Made by a program: the position numbers and the translations under genes. Shown here piece by piece: positions 1 to 9,455 of a stretch of DNA of 64,000 nucleotides (within the stretch, counting starts at the first letter, position 1; each line of letters opens with the position of its first letter). The notes under the pieces were generated by a model. It worked only from the letters and a program-made list of their open reading frames with translations. It searched no databases and was not told where the DNA came from. The stretch comes from CAWJKP01 sp963843465. Lineage in GTDB: Bacteria; Planctomycetota; Planctomycetia; Pirellulales; Thermoguttaceae. The stretch lies in contig CAWJKP010000001.1 in the NCBI GenBank assembly GCA_963843465.1, positions 930,001-994,000 on the forward strand, given 5' to 3'.

Positions 1-263
1 TCCTCGACAAGATCGGCACCCTGATCCGCGAACGGTTCCGCATCTGGGGAGCCGTGCAGGCGCTGACCGGCGAAGGCCGGCTCTCGGGTGTCGTGCTCAT
101 GGCGCTGCCCGTGGCGCTGTTCGTGGCCCTCTACTTCCTCAACCCCGATTACGTGATGCTGCTGTTCGACGATCCCCTGGGCCAGAAGATGCTGGCCGGA
201 GGCATCGTGCTCCAGGTGCTCGGGGCCCTGGTGATCCGCAAAATCGTCACTATCAAGGTCTGA
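1..263 (+). CDS. tadB: TadB-like type II secretion F protein, C-terminal part
   Basis: The reading frame is open from the left edge of the window (first full codon at position 3) to a TGA at 263, so only the last 86 residues are present. They hold two hydrophobic segments separated by a short Asn-Pro-Asp-Tyr loop, the usual end of a TadB/GspF-type inner-membrane platform protein of the Tad (tight adherence) pilus. A TadC homologue begins 7 bases downstream, which supports the call. TadB and TadC form the membrane platform on which the pilus ATPase assembles Flp pilin. An Flp pilin gene is present at 39383. Confidence 0.8.
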   Translation, partial: LDKIGTLIRERFRIWGAVQALTGEGRLSGVVLMALPVALFVALYFLNPDYVMLLFDDPLGQKMLAGGIVLQVLGALVIRKIVTIKV

Positions 264-270
264 GCCGGTC

Positions 271-1242
271 ATGATCCTCGCGGAACTGCTGAGCTACGAA
301 GTCCTCGTGCCGCTGTTGATTTTCGTCGCCTTCGCGATCCTCGCCTGGTGCGCGTTGGAGTGGATCGCCGCGCGCAAGCCGCGGGCGGTCGAACGGCTCG
401 ACAGCATCCGCAATCCCCGCCGCCGGGCCGAAGCCTCCTCGGCCCTGAAGAAGACCGACGCCATGACCAAGGTGCTCCAGGCGGCTTCGCCCGCTCTGGC
501 CAAGTCCTTGGAGCCGAAGAGCGAAATCGAGCTCTCGAAGCTCAAGGTCCGGCTGGCCAACGCGGGATTCCGTGGCGAATCGGCCGGCAGCGTCTTCCTG
601 TTGCTGAAGGTCCTCGGCCTGCTGGCGGGCCTCGTCTTCGGCGGCGGCCTGTTGATGAGCCTGACGGGAATCAATAACCGGGCCATGATGGGCTCGGTGG
701 CGATCGGCGGAATCTGCTTCTATCTTCCCAGCGTGGTGCTCTGGTTCATCTCCAAGTCGCGACAGGAGGCGATCTTCCTGGGCCTGCCCGACGCCTTGGA
801 CCTGATGGTCGTTTGCGTCGAGGCCGGCCTGGCCCTGGACCAGGCGATGCGCAAGGTGGCCGACGAGATGAAAGAGAGCTACCGCGTGATCGCCGAGGAG
901 TTCGCCCTGGCCAACTTCCAGCTTCAAATGGGACGTTCCAAGGCCGACGTGCTTCACGAGTTGGGGGTTCGCAGCGGCGTGGCCGACCTCCGTGGACTGG
1001 CCGCCGTATTGATCCAGGCCGACAAGTTCGGCACCAGCGTGGGCCAGGCACTGCGGGTGCAGAGCGATTCGATGCGGATCCGCCGGCGGCAAATCGCCGA
1101 AGAGAAGGCGGCCAAGACCGCCGTGAAACTGATCTTCCCCCTGGTGCTGTTCATCTTCCCGGGGATCTTTGTGGTCATGGTCGGCCCGGCGGCCATCACC
1201 ATGATCCACGAACTGATGCCGCTGTTGCACGGCACAGGTTGA
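271..1242 (+). CDS. tadC: TadC-like type II secretion F protein
   Basis: The product has 323 residues. An N-terminal membrane segment (about residues 10-30) is followed by a charged linker, two membrane spans (about 105-165), a T2SSF cytoplasmic helical domain (about 175-290) with the typical ELGVRSGVADLRGLAAVLIQ helix region and a QADKFGTSVGQAL signature, and a C-terminal membrane span. Order and spacing match TadC, which pairs with TadB in the inner-membrane platform of the Tad pilus. It starts 7 bases after tadB, so the two are co-transcribed. The ATG at 271 follows directly on the tadB stop. Confidence 0.88.
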   Translation: MILAELLSYEVLVPLLIFVAFAILAWCALEWIAARKPRAVERLDSIRNPRRRAEASSALKKTDAMTKVLQAASPALAKSLEPKSEIELSKLKVRLANAGFRGESAGSVFLLLKVLGLLAGLVFGGGLLMSLTGINNRAMMGSVAIGGICFYLPSVVLWFISKSRQEAIFLGLPDALDLMVVCVEAGLALDQAMRKVADEMKESYRVIAEEFALANFQLQMGRSKADVLHELGVRSGVADLRGLAAVLIQADKFGTSVGQALRVQSDSMRIRRRQIAEEKAAKTAVKLIFPLVLFIFPGIFVVMVGPAAITMIHELMPLLHGTG

Positions 1243-1401
1243 GCCTGTAAATCTTGCCTGCGTGGCAATCTCTTTCTCCCCAGATCCCTTGCCCCTGGCG
1301 GAGAACTTCTCGCCAATGGGGCGGTCCCCGGCCGATAGAGTTCGGGGAATGACTATTTGCCCGAATGCCAGGCGCATCCTACGTCCGTCCGAGGGTCAAC
1401 C

Positions 1402-2007
1402 ATGACGATTCGCCATTTCTCCCTCCTTTTGGTGGTAGCGGCCGGACTTTCCGCCACTCCTCCTGTGGAGGGCCAACTCCTTGGGGAGTACGGCCGTTGC
1501 TTCCTCCAGGTCAATAAGTGGCCGGAGCCTTGGATCTGCCCGGACCGCCAGAGCGTAAGGGCCCCAATGGCGGTAATGGCTGCCAATGGCTGGCGGCGGC
1601 AAAACATGCTCACCGATCTCCACTTCACCGACAACAACCAACTCACCGAGGCCGGGGAGCTTTTGGTCCGTTGGATTCTCTACGAGGCTCCGCAGACCCG
1701 TCGGGCGATCTATGTCCACCGCGGGACGACCGCCGAAGACACCGCTGTTCGCATGGCCGCGGTCGCCATGACGGCCCAGAAGGCCGCCCCCGGTCAACCA
1801 ATCCCTCCGATTCTCGAAACGAGCATCAGCGATGCCGGCTGGCCGGCCCGCGAGGTCGAAATCATCAGCCGCAGATTCGACGCCACGACGCCCGATCCCC
1901 GCTTGCCCAAAGATGCCGGCGGTGGTGCTAGCGGTGGTTCCAGCGCTGGTGCTGGCGGTGCTAGCACCGGTGGCGGGGCTGGCGGGGCTGGTGGGACTGG
2001 GAGCTAG
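1402..2007 (+). CDS. exported Gly/Ser-rich hypothetical protein
   Basis: I prefer the ATG at 1402 to an upstream one at 1357 because it begins a clear signal peptide (MTIRHFSLLLVVAAGLSA). The mature part (about 175 residues) has an alpha/beta region of about 110 residues with LHFTDNNQLTEAGELLVRWI, followed by a tail made almost wholly of Gly, Ala, Ser and Thr in GGASGGSS-type repeats. The tail looks like a surface-exposed linker. I do not recognise the family. The gene sits between tadC and a TPR protein on the same strand, so a role in pilus assembly or the outer envelope is possible but not shown. Confidence 0.6.
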   Translation: MTIRHFSLLLVVAAGLSATPPVEGQLLGEYGRCFLQVNKWPEPWICPDRQSVRAPMAVMAANGWRRQNMLTDLHFTDNNQLTEAGELLVRWILYEAPQTRRAIYVHRGTTAEDTAVRMAAVAMTAQKAAPGQPIPPILETSISDAGWPAREVEIISRRFDATTPDPRLPKDAGGGASGGSSAGAGGASTGGGAGGAGGTGS

Positions 2008-2192
2008 CAAGCTCTCGTCACGCACCGTAAACCGGATCTTGGTCCACCCTACCACCGGAAGATCCCCCCAAACGACAAATCTTAGCCAAGTCACCGATCC
2101 GACTATAGGTTGAACCTGATCCGCGTCGATATTACCGGAAGATCAGCGCACGGTGCGATCTAGGACGGCCGGTTGTCGTCAGGGAGGATGGG

Positions 2193-3515
2193 GTGCGAAT
2201 CGGCTCGTATTGCGGGTGGGGAGTTGCCGCAGCCGTGGGCGTACTGCTCACCGGTCTGGCTGTGGCCCAGGATGGCGGTGGCTCCTGGTCCAACTCTGAC
2301 GCGAGCACCCCCGCCGCAGGAAGCTCCTTCGGCGACAGCGTCAAGAACGGCTGGAACAAGTTCACCCAGGCGATCACCCCCGAACCCCGGGTTAACCCGG
2401 CCTCCGATGTCACCGCGCTGGCCACGCCGGCCAAGCCGGGCCCGGAACTCTACGTGGCCATCGGTCGGGTGGCCGAGCAACAGGGCAAGTTCGACCAGGC
2501 CGAAGAGCAGTACCAGCGGGCGATCAAGCTCAACGCGAAGGACCTCGGTGCCTTGATGGCCCTGGCCCGGCTCCGTGATCGCCAGAACCGCTTGGACGAG
2601 GCCCTGCAATACTACCACCGGGCCCTCCAGACGTATCCCAAGGAAGCCGGCGTCTTCAACGATTTGGGCCTTTGTCTGGCCAAGCGACAAATGTATCGCG
2701 ACTCGATCACCGCGCTGCGCAAGGCCATCCAGTTGCAGCCGCAGAAGCCGCTTTACCACAACAACCTGGCCTCCGTGTTGGTCCAGAACGGTGACACAGA
2801 AGGGGCCTACGCTCAACTCCGCGTGGTCCATGAGGAGCCTGAGGCCTACTACGACCTGGGCTACTTGATGTTTCTCAAAGGTAATCGCCAGGCCGCCGCT
2901 GCGTTATTCACCAGGGCCTTGGCAGAGAAGCCTTCTCTGGCCGAAGCAAGGATCTTCCTGGAAAAGCTTGGCCCGCTGCCACCTGCCCAGCCCGCGGTAC
3001 AGCCGCGCTACTCGCAACCGCTCAACCAGCCTGCTCCGCCAAGCCCCGTCGCGCAACCGCCACTGCCGGGACCTGCCACACAGCCGCGCTACCCGGAATT
3101 TGTCCCGCAGCCGGATTTCCCCGATTCGACCTCGCAGCCGCGTGATCGGCAGCCACTGATGGCTCCCAATGGTCCTCCGAATGGCCCTCCGGCGCCTATG
3201 CCTCCTGGTGCCCCGCCGGAGTGCCCGCTGTCCAGACCAGTCCCGCCGGCCGACTGGAGTCGAGGCACCCCGCCCAGCGGTCCCGAAATTCCGGGAGCAA
3301 CGTCGCTCCCGCGGCTGCCGCCCGTTCTACCCCAAGTGGACGGCCCTGGGCCTAGCTCCCGTGAGGTGCCCTACATGGCTAGCCGAACGAACGTGCAGCC
3401 ACGGCTGACCCCCGAGTCGTTCCCACCTTCCGCGAATGGGCCCCCCTTCGGCGACCGTTTGCCCGGCAACGTGGTCCCGCTCCCGCCGGTCCACGAAAAC
3501 GAGCCCGGCCAATAG
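2193..3515 (+). CDS. exported TPR protein with Pro-rich tail (TadD-like)
   Basis: The GTG start at 2193 lies 6 bases after a strong AGGGAGG (2181-2187). A signal peptide (about residues 1-25) is followed by a linker, three to four TPR units (about residues 80-225; e.g. ELYVAIGRVAEQQGKFDQAE) and a tail of about 190 residues very rich in Pro, Gln and Ser. TPR lipoproteins and exported proteins (TadD-type) often accompany tad operons as assembly factors. The tail is low complexity and unlike TadD, so the role is inferred from position downstream of tadBC. Confidence 0.7.
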   Translation: MRIGSYCGWGVAAAVGVLLTGLAVAQDGGGSWSNSDASTPAAGSSFGDSVKNGWNKFTQAITPEPRVNPASDVTALATPAKPGPELYVAIGRVAEQQGKFDQAEEQYQRAIKLNAKDLGALMALARLRDRQNRLDEALQYYHRALQTYPKEAGVFNDLGLCLAKRQMYRDSITALRKAIQLQPQKPLYHNNLASVLVQNGDTEGAYAQLRVVHEEPEAYYDLGYLMFLKGNRQAAAALFTRALAEKPSLAEARIFLEKLGPLPPAQPAVQPRYSQPLNQPAPPSPVAQPPLPGPATQPRYPEFVPQPDFPDSTSQPRDRQPLMAPNGPPNGPPAPMPPGAPPECPLSRPVPPADWSRGTPPSGPEIPGATSLPRLPPVLPQVDGPGPSSREVPYMASRTNVQPRLTPESFPPSANGPPFGDRLPGNVVPLPPVHENEPGQ

Positions 3516-3651
3516 GTCCGTTGGCGAAAGCACGTCGAAAAAATCCCTCACGAACCGGCTTTGACGCCGTCCATCGCTTCTGCTATTATCCGCCGGCGAA
3601 CGACCGCGCAAGCCCAAATCGGAAATGTCAGACGATGCAAAGGAGCGACGC

Positions 3652-3897
3652 ATGAAGCGTCTGCGGGTTATCATCGCCGTCCTCAAGACCCACTCGTCGC
3701 GAACCTTGCTGCTTCTGGGGGCACCGCTGATCTTCGCCTGCGTTCCCGGTTGCGGGCTCTTCGAGCGGGAACGCCCCTATTATTGCCCGCCCGGCTGCTG
3801 TGCCCCCTGCCAGCCATGTGTCCCCTGCCAGCCTGCTGCCACGACCTATGCCCCACCCGTTCGGGCCGCTAACGCCGGGCCCTGCTGTTGCCCGTAG
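3652..3897 (+). CDS. small Cys-rich lipoprotein
   Basis: The product has 81 residues. The start at 3652 is chosen because AAAGGAG lies at 3640-3646; an upstream ATG at 3625 has none. A basic N-terminus and hydrophobic core end in a lipobox (VPGC), so the protein is probably lipid-anchored. The mature part repeats CPPGCC, CQPC and CQP motifs and ends in CCCP. Similar short Cys/Pro lipoproteins occur in planctomycetes; the function is unknown. It lies in the same direction as the Tad-associated genes but 136 bases from the TPR gene. Confidence 0.6.
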   Translation: MKRLRVIIAVLKTHSSRTLLLLGAPLIFACVPGCGLFERERPYYCPPGCCAPCQPCVPCQPAATTYAPPVRAANAGPCCCP

Positions 3898-4813
3898 CCG
3901 TCCTGCCAACGCTAGGCCGCGGATTTCGGCCCGTACGCGCGTTTTCGTGAGAGATCCTCTCCCCGGCACTCTGCCTCCTCGATCGCGATTCCCCATACGT
4001 ACCGCTGGAAGGCTCACCTTGCGCCTGGGGTCGGCAGATGTCAATAGATATCAATCGCGGATACTGCATCGTCTGCAAAGGATAGCAGTCTTTGATAGAC
4101 TGCGAGATTTGAGTTCACAGTAATGATCCCGCAAAAGACGCAAAACAGTCATGGATGGAATCCTTCGGGCCTGCCCTCACCCGCGCATGACCTCCGTGCC
4201 GAAATCGAACAGCAACGGCCCGAAGATTTTCCAGGAAGCACCTCGCGAGGCGGCACGGCCGACGATCCAAAGCGTAGGTAGCCTGCCGGGGGTTCTGCGA
4301 GCATTCCGCCGGGCGACCGGATGGCCTGCTCCAGCACCCCACCCAGCCGCGCCCCAACCACGGCCCGGTTGGCCATGCAAACCAACCGACCGACCTGACG
4401 TGGTCCGCCCCGGCCAACCCGGGCGTTGGAGCCACTCTCGGACACTTCAGGATCGAGCCGGTCGGCCCTCAACAGGCCCAGGGCACGAAGCGGCTGGACG
4501 CCAAAGCCGCCCGCGAGTTGGCTTCCGTTCTGACAGGGATGCTCATCGGACGTCGGAACCAGCTATCGGAAACGCCGTTCGGCCTGGCACCTCCCGCCCG
4601 ACCGAATGACCGATCCGCCCCGACCCCTCGCAGGCGCCCTAGCTCACTTGAATTTGCCGGCCGGAGGGCTAGCTCTCTTGCCGCGGAGCTCTCAAGAACG
4701 GCGATCTGGAACCCGCCATAATCGTGACCGCGCGCTACTGGTTCTCAGGCATCGCCACCCTTGACCTTCAGTTGCCGTCCGGTACATTAGAAGTCTTTCC
4801 GGTTCTTCACGTT
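3898..4813. other. gene-poor stretch with possible eroded coding sequence
   Basis: No convincing complete gene. Around 4190-4230 one plus frame reads DLRAEIEQQRPEDF, and around 4440-4560 another reads LDAKAARELASVLTGML. They look like pieces of one small protein broken by frameshifts, but I cannot name it. The longer open frames here are low-complexity Pro/Arg/Ala shadows. Confidence 0.3.
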
Positions 4814-4897
<84 letters not shown>

Positions 4898-4904
4898 CTG
4901 ATTT

Positions 4905-4950
4905 AAGCCATTGCAGCATAAGAAGTTGCAACGGCTTCTTCGTTTCTTGA
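4905..4950 (+). terminator. hairpin terminator after tRNA-Leu
   Basis: AAGCCATTGCA (4905-4915) pairs with TGCAACGGCTT (4927-4937) with one G-U pair. A T-rich stretch follows, 8 bases past the tRNA end. Confidence 0.6.
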
Positions 4951-5036
4951 ATTGGGAAACAATCGGCGAGAAAAAAGTTGGGAAACAATTCGGGAAACAA
5001 TTTCTTCGGTGAGCCCTACGTCCCGGTGGGCGTGTC

Positions 5037-5438
5037 ATGTTACAACTCGGGGGCAAGGGAAATGCCGCCGAAATCGCTCGGGTCGCATTCGAGGTGGCCG
5101 CCCAGCCATTATGGGCCGATTATTTCGCCGATTTCACGTTTCCTTGGGGCTTCTATAGCCCGGACGAGTACCGTCCCTGGTTAGATGAGGCAGGTTTGGT
5201 GGCCACACGGCTGGAACTGATTCCCAAGGACATGACGCACGAGGGACGGAAAGGACTGGAAGGTTGGCTGCGAACAACTTGGATGCCCTGCTGGCAACGG
5301 GTTCCAGCGGATTTGCAGCAGCAGTTTCTTGACGAAATCGTCGAAGACTACGTGACGACCCATCCCGTGGATTCCAAGGACCTGGTCCATTTGAAGATGG
5401 TGCGTCTGGAGGTCGAGGCGACCAGAGGAACGACGTGA
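5037..5438 (+). pseudogene. C-terminal fragment of a class I SAM-dependent methyltransferase
   Basis: The 133 codons begin in the middle of a Rossmann methyltransferase: LQLGGKGNAAEIARVAFEV matches the strand after motif III of trans-aconitate methyltransferase-like enzymes. The rest (FYSPDEYRPWLDEAGL, then IPKDMTHEGRKGLEGWLRTT) is the conserved C-terminal lid. The SAM-binding first half (about 120 residues) is missing. The upstream sequence is unrelated AT-richer DNA after tRNA-Leu, so the gene is 5'-truncated and probably inactive. Family placement is from memory of the motif pattern. Confidence 0.65.
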
Positions 5439-5523
5439 CAACTAACCAAGCCGAGGATGGCGGCGTAAGCTCCAGCCGACATCACGATGCTCGGCCCGAC
5501 ACCCCATCGGCCGATTTCTCTCG

Positions 5524-5604
5524 TCATGTGTCGGCCTTCGATTGTGGCGGGATCGGCTCATTCGGTCGGACCCCGTACTTCCTCTGCCTCGCCCGTCCGA
5601 GGGA
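5524..5604 (-). pseudogene. tail fragment of a small CPVC-type protein
   Basis: The minus frame reads SLGRARQRKYGVRPNEPIPP and then a stop. It is nearly identical to the C-terminus of the small Cys protein at 49896-50102 (WGRARQRKYGVRPDELLPP). Only this tail is present. Its upstream edge joins the RecD2 fragment at about 5600 without any spacer, so the two are an accidental fusion. Confidence 0.6.
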
Positions 5605-6049
5605 AGCTGATCCACGTCGCCGACCAGGATCACACAGGCGTTGGAAGGAACGGCCCGAAAGAACTGATGGCCCAAGACGACATCGACCATCGAAACCTCG
5701 TCCAGGACGAACAGGTCGCCCTTGAGCGGGTTTTGCTGGTTGCGTTTGAACTCGCCGGTGGCGGGGTCAAATTCAAGCCGGCGGTAGATGGTCTTGGCCG
5801 TTCGCTCCGTCATCTCCGCCATGCGTTTCGCCGCACGGCCGGTCGGGGCGGCCAAGACGCACTTCAGCCCCTTGGCGGTGAAGATTTCCAGGATGCTCCG
5901 AACGAGGGTGGTCTTGCCGACGCCCGGCCCACCTGTGACGACCAACATCTTCTGCTGGCACGCCTGACCACGACCTTGAGCACGGCGAATCCGTTCTCCG
6001 GGTTGTGGTAGGCGACCCGTTCGATGAGGCCGGTCAGGGTTTCGGGCAT
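5600..6049 (-). pseudogene. recD2: RecD2-like helicase remnant with internal and C-terminal deletion
   Basis: The ATG at 6049 starts METLTGLIERV-like sequence (MPETLTGLIERVAYHNPENG), the N-terminal OB region of RecD2. After VLKVVVR (about 5970) the frame slips and jumps straight to QKMLVVTGGPGVGKTTLV, the Walker A motif. Several hundred residues of the family are therefore missing. Walker B-like DEVSMVD and GDVDQLPS follow, then the sequence breaks at about 5600 into the tail of an unrelated small protein. Intact RecD2 enzymes (about 700-800 residues) are 5'-3' DNA helicases in recombination and repair; this copy cannot be functional. Confidence 0.75.
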
Positions 6050-6125
6050 GGGATGGGCAAAGTGCGTTGGTTCATTTGAGCGAGAAATTCGGGGGCTCAA
6101 TGTTCATTGGTGTCACTTCTAGTGC

Positions 6126-6446
6126 TTATGCCTTGTTTGGCCTGAGCCTGCACATCCAAGAACCTGCCCGCCCGGAATCCTTCTCGTGCCAATCGCAAAA
6201 CAAGATGGCCGACCCGTCCACCGCAGTATAGCAAGCGATCTCCACGACCCAATCGTCTTCCGGGCGGAACATCCCATAATTGCCCTGGTAGGTAAGGCCA
6301 CCGTTGTGGGAGTGGGCCAGAAGATGATACCGCACGCCGTTCTCGATCCAGTCCAAGGCTATGCGGTCGGGGGTGACAATGGCTTCCTGTACGGGATGGC
6401 TCTGGTCCCAGTGCAGGCTGTCGTGTTTTTCCCCCGTGAGTTTCAT
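6126..6446 (-). CDS. hypothetical protein, 106 residues
   Basis: A compact soluble protein, rich in Trp, His and Asp, without signal peptide or membrane segment. The central part reads DRIALDWIENGVRYHLLAHS, then a Gly/Tyr-rich turn and FCDWHEKDSG near the end. It lies 77 bases downstream of, and on the same strand as, the pRiA4b ORF-3-like gene, so the two may be one unit. I do not recognise the family. Confidence 0.5.
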   Translation of the reverse strand: MKLTGEKHDSLHWDQSHPVQEAIVTPDRIALDWIENGVRYHLLAHSHNGGLTYQGNYGMFRPEDDWVVEIACYTAVDGSAILFCDWHEKDSGRAGSWMCRLRPNKA

Positions 6447-6523
6447 TGGCGATGCGTCTTCCTCCCACCTTTCTTGAGCTTCATAACAAACGCAGATTCG
6501 CCGACGTTCCCCCTTTCACGGGG

Positions 6524-7504
6524 TCATCGTCTCAGTTCCTTGTTCACGTCATCTGCGTCGAACGCCTCCGGGTCGAACTCGCCTCCCACCCATTCCAGCA
6601 TCTCGTCGTGCTCTTTATGCCTGGGATTCTGCACGGCCTTGAGAAAGTCCACATATCCCCAGACGCCACCACAATCCTCGGGCGGACAGGCTCTTGCCCC
6701 GCCAATGCAGCGGGGGTACTTGAGCTTCGGTTCGACTGCAAGGGTCTTCTCGATCTGGATCGTGTGCTCCCAGTTGTCACCCATATCGTAGACGTAGGTG
6801 AACCTGCTGTGCCCGGCCCGCACGATCTGGCTCAGCTTCATTTTGCGGTCGCTCTCCCACTCCACGTCGTCAATCAGTTGTCGGTCGCCGTATCGTTCGC
6901 CAGCAACCTCGAAGTCGTAGAGGTGCGAGAACTGCCAACCCATCGCCACTTGAATGATCTCGTGCAGCAGGGCAAGCGTGCAGTCCTTCGTCTGCACTCG
7001 ACGCCAGATCGGCGGCTTGGTGCCTTGGAGTGTGATCTTGAGTTGGTAGATGGTGTCGGCTTTCTTACCGCCCTTCGTGGGCCTCTTCACCCTGAAGGCA
7101 AAGAAGTCTTGCTCCCGGAGAACGTCCTGGATCTTCTTCGCCACGGTCTGAAGTGCCCTCTTGTCCCCAGGGGTTGGTGCGAACAGCGTTGCTTCATTGA
7201 CTTCCTGCTGCATCTCTTCGAGTTCCTTCTGGGTGAATTCGACGAACTGCGTTCCCTCCGGCGATTTCTTGAGGCGGTCCTTGATCTTCCTTTTCAACCG
7301 GGTGGGGTGGAAAAGCGTTTGCCGTTGCCTGGATGTTAGAATGAGCCCGAGCGGCTTTGGTTTTCGCTTGGCGGGCTCGACGGGCAGGATGACCGGTTCA
7401 CCAGTGTCGGGGGTATCCAGCAGGATGTTCGCCAGCCAACCCGGCATTTGGACACCTTCGAGGGTCGGCTTATCGCCACGAGGGGCTTGTTTGCGTCGAG
7501 GCAT
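6524..7504 (-). CDS. plasmid pRiA4b ORF-3 family protein
   Basis: The product has 326 residues. The C-terminal two thirds (about residues 150-310) carry the family pattern: YQLKITLQGTKPPIWRRV, LLHEIIQVAMGW, HLYDFEV, the YGD and DDVEWESDRKMKLSQI segments, FTYVYDMGDNWEHTI and PRCIGGARACPPEDCGG. The N-terminal 140 residues are lysine-rich and variable. The family is common on plasmids and mobile islands and has no firm biochemical role. The start at 7504 has a purine-rich stretch upstream on the minus strand. Confidence 0.85.
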   Translation of the reverse strand: MPRRKQAPRGDKPTLEGVQMPGWLANILLDTPDTGEPVILPVEPAKRKPKPLGLILTSRQRQTLFHPTRLKRKIKDRLKKSPEGTQFVEFTQKELEEMQQEVNEATLFAPTPGDKRALQTVAKKIQDVLREQDFFAFRVKRPTKGGKKADTIYQLKITLQGTKPPIWRRVQTKDCTLALLHEIIQVAMGWQFSHLYDFEVAGERYGDRQLIDDVEWESDRKMKLSQIVRAGHSRFTYVYDMGDNWEHTIQIEKTLAVEPKLKYPRCIGGARACPPEDCGGVWGYVDFLKAVQNPRHKEHDEMLEWVGGEFDPEAFDADDVNKELRR

Positions 7505-7724
7505 GATCTCTTCCTCTCACCTATTGTTCCAGAACCAGTAGCAGTAATCTCGGATCAACTGCCGATTGGGTTCACGAACATTGTAGGCGAGCGCAGACGT
7601 AGCCGCAATCGCGGCTCTGTTGGGACGGGAACGGGGTCAGAACCAGCTTCGCTTTCCCAACGTCGAACTACTGAGTTTACCATGAGTAGTTCTGCCTCTT
7701 TTCCGCCTCCCATGCGCTGCAACG

Positions 7725-9455
7725 CTATCTTTCCCCGGGTTCTCCCTGCTCTTGGAGAACAACCACCCAGTCGTGTTTCCAGGCGGGCGACGGGCCCTGC
7801 CAGGTCCCCTTTTCATCGGTCCTGATCCTGCCAAGCGACGAGAGTCCACCGGCGACCGGGTCGAACAATCCCACCTCATAATCGGTCTGCGGAGCAAGTT
7901 GTTTCAGAAGGATCGGGCGAGGACGCGGCACATAGACGATCCGCAGCTTCGTCTCCGTCCCAAGGGCCCAGGGCCGGATGTCGTCCGTGCTCGGCTCATG
8001 GTCGGCCCACGCGGCGCTGTCCGTCTTGGGTTCCAGGTGGTGCCAGGGATAGCGGGCGAAGAACTGCTTGGCGAAGCCTACTTGGGTCGAACCGGCCCGC
8101 TTCATGGCTTCGTCCCAGGGGATGCTGCCCCAGCTTCGCCCGTGCGGCGACGGCCCGTAGGGCGCATCGCGGCGGTTGAGCTGCCAAATGCCGTTGGCGC
8201 CGTAGGTGCCGCCGGCCGCGCCGTTGTGCATCAGGCCGACCCAGAACATCTGCCGCGAGGCATCGCTGGAGAGCACCCCGCCGCCCCACTCCCGCATGTC
8301 CAAGCCGTCGTAGCTGGATTCTCCCGCGATCACCGGCATGGTCGGTTGGGCCTCGTAGGCCGCGCGGACTTGCCGGGCCATATTGCCCAGGGCGCTTTCC
8401 GGCGAGTGGCCCGTCTGGTGCATGTCGAAGTCGAGAAGCGCAGGGTCGGTGACGGTTTCCCGAGCGGACCGCGAGGGATGGATGGTGATCATCCGGCCGA
8501 AGGGGTCGGTGGCCCGGATGGATGGAATCACCTCGCTCCAGCCTTGTTTCTGGAGTGCCGCTTCTTCGTTCGGATGCTTGGAGCCATAGAACGGCATGGT
8601 GCCCTCGCCCGCCGCGCACCAGACCACGGGCAGCGCGGCGTAGCGGGCGATCAGGTAGCGCCAGTGTTGCTCGATCCGCTCGGCGCCCATCCAGGGCAGA
8701 TGGTATCCCCAGGCCCCGACAAGGCACGGCACAAAGCCCTGATCGACGAGGTACCGGAGCCGCTGGTCTGCCTTGTCGAAGTACTCGGGCCGGATGCCAG
8801 CGTAGTCCTTTTCCCAAGGGAAGCCCGCCTCGTTGGCCCCGCGCGGGTCGAAGGCCGGCATGTCGGGGTACAGCCCGGCGACGATCTGGACCACGTTGAA
8901 GCCTTTGGCCTTCCGGTCGGCGGCCAGTTGCTGAAACTCCTCCGGCCAGTGGAGCCGCCGGCTGAGCCCCATCCACCAGGTGTCGGCCAGCCAGAAAAAC
9001 GGCGTGCCGTCCAGATGCTCGAAATGCCGCCGGTCGGCGGCGACGCGCAAGGGGCCGTGGAGATAAAGCGGGTTCTCCCCGCGGTAAGTCTCCACGGTCA
9101 CGGTTCCCGTCAGTCCATGCAAGCCTCGATCCGCCGGCACGGAGCAGACGCTTCGCCAGCGGTGCACGCCTACCGCCGGCGATGCGTAGCGGACCTTCCA
9201 CGTGCGTCCGCCGGCCCAGAAGGCGGGGACTTTGAGCGTGCGGCCCTGCGGGGCCTCGAAGAGCGCATCGAGGGTGACTTCGTGAAAGGCATCGCGGTAG
9301 TCTTGGCTCGCCGTGAAGGCGACCTCAACCATCACGTTGGCCTGGGTGCGGGCGGCGACTGGGGATTGACTCGCCGAAGCGGCTGTGCCCACCAGTGCCG
9401 AAATGCCCAGGATTGCCGCCAGCAACGTCTTCCCTGTTGAAACTGCTTCTCTCAT
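7725..9455 (-). CDS. secreted DUF4038 glycoside hydrolase (GH140/apiosidase-like)
   Basis: The product has 576 residues and a signal peptide (about 1-30). Residues about 40-130 form a DUF5060-like beta-sandwich (FWAGGRTWKVRYASPAVGVH). The DUF4038 barrel (about 135-470) has FFWLADTWWMGLSRRL, FNVVQIVAGLYPDMPA, PVVWCAAGEGTMPF and AGESSYDGLD, with acidic residues at the usual strand ends. A small C-terminal beta domain follows. GH140 members remove apiose from pectin side chains; the true substrate is unknown. It probably acts in the periplasm or outside the cell and belongs with the neighbouring fucosidase and beta-helix genes in polysaccharide breakdown. Confidence 0.85.
   Translation of the reverse strand: MREAVSTGKTLLAAILGISALVGTAASASQSPVAARTQANVMVEVAFTASQDYRDAFHEVTLDALFEAPQGRTLKVPAFWAGGRTWKVRYASPAVGVHRWRSVCSVPADRGLHGLTGTVTVETYRGENPLYLHGPLRVAADRRHFEHLDGTPFFWLADTWWMGLSRRLHWPEEFQQLAADRKAKGFNVVQIVAGLYPDMPAFDPRGANEAGFPWEKDYAGIRPEYFDKADQRLRYLVDQGFVPCLVGAWGYHLPWMGAERIEQHWRYLIARYAALPVVWCAAGEGTMPFYGSKHPNEEAALQKQGWSEVIPSIRATDPFGRMITIHPSRSARETVTDPALLDFDMHQTGHSPESALGNMARQVRAAYEAQPTMPVIAGESSYDGLDMREWGGGVLSSDASRQMFWVGLMHNGAAGGTYGANGIWQLNRRDAPYGPSPHGRSWGSIPWDEAMKRAGSTQVGFAKQFFARYPWHHLEPKTDSAAWADHEPSTDDIRPWALGTETKLRIVYVPRPRPILLKQLAPQTDYEVGLFDPVAGGLSSLGRIRTDEKGTWQGPSPAWKHDWVVVLQEQGEPGER

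Noticed and set aside
253..1377. Long minus-strand open frame opposite tadC
   Set aside because: Arg/His-rich antisense shadow of a clear TadC frame; no domain or start signal.
5540..5620. Shared peptide GRTPYF-CLARP at 5560 and 50000 thought to be a repeat element
   Set aside because: Both are antisense to the C-terminus of the CPVC mini-protein; the similarity comes from that gene family.
7752..9440. 562-codon plus-strand open frame opposite the DUF4038 hydrolase
   Set aside because: Mirror of a well-conserved secreted enzyme; low-complexity Gly/Pro/Arg translation.
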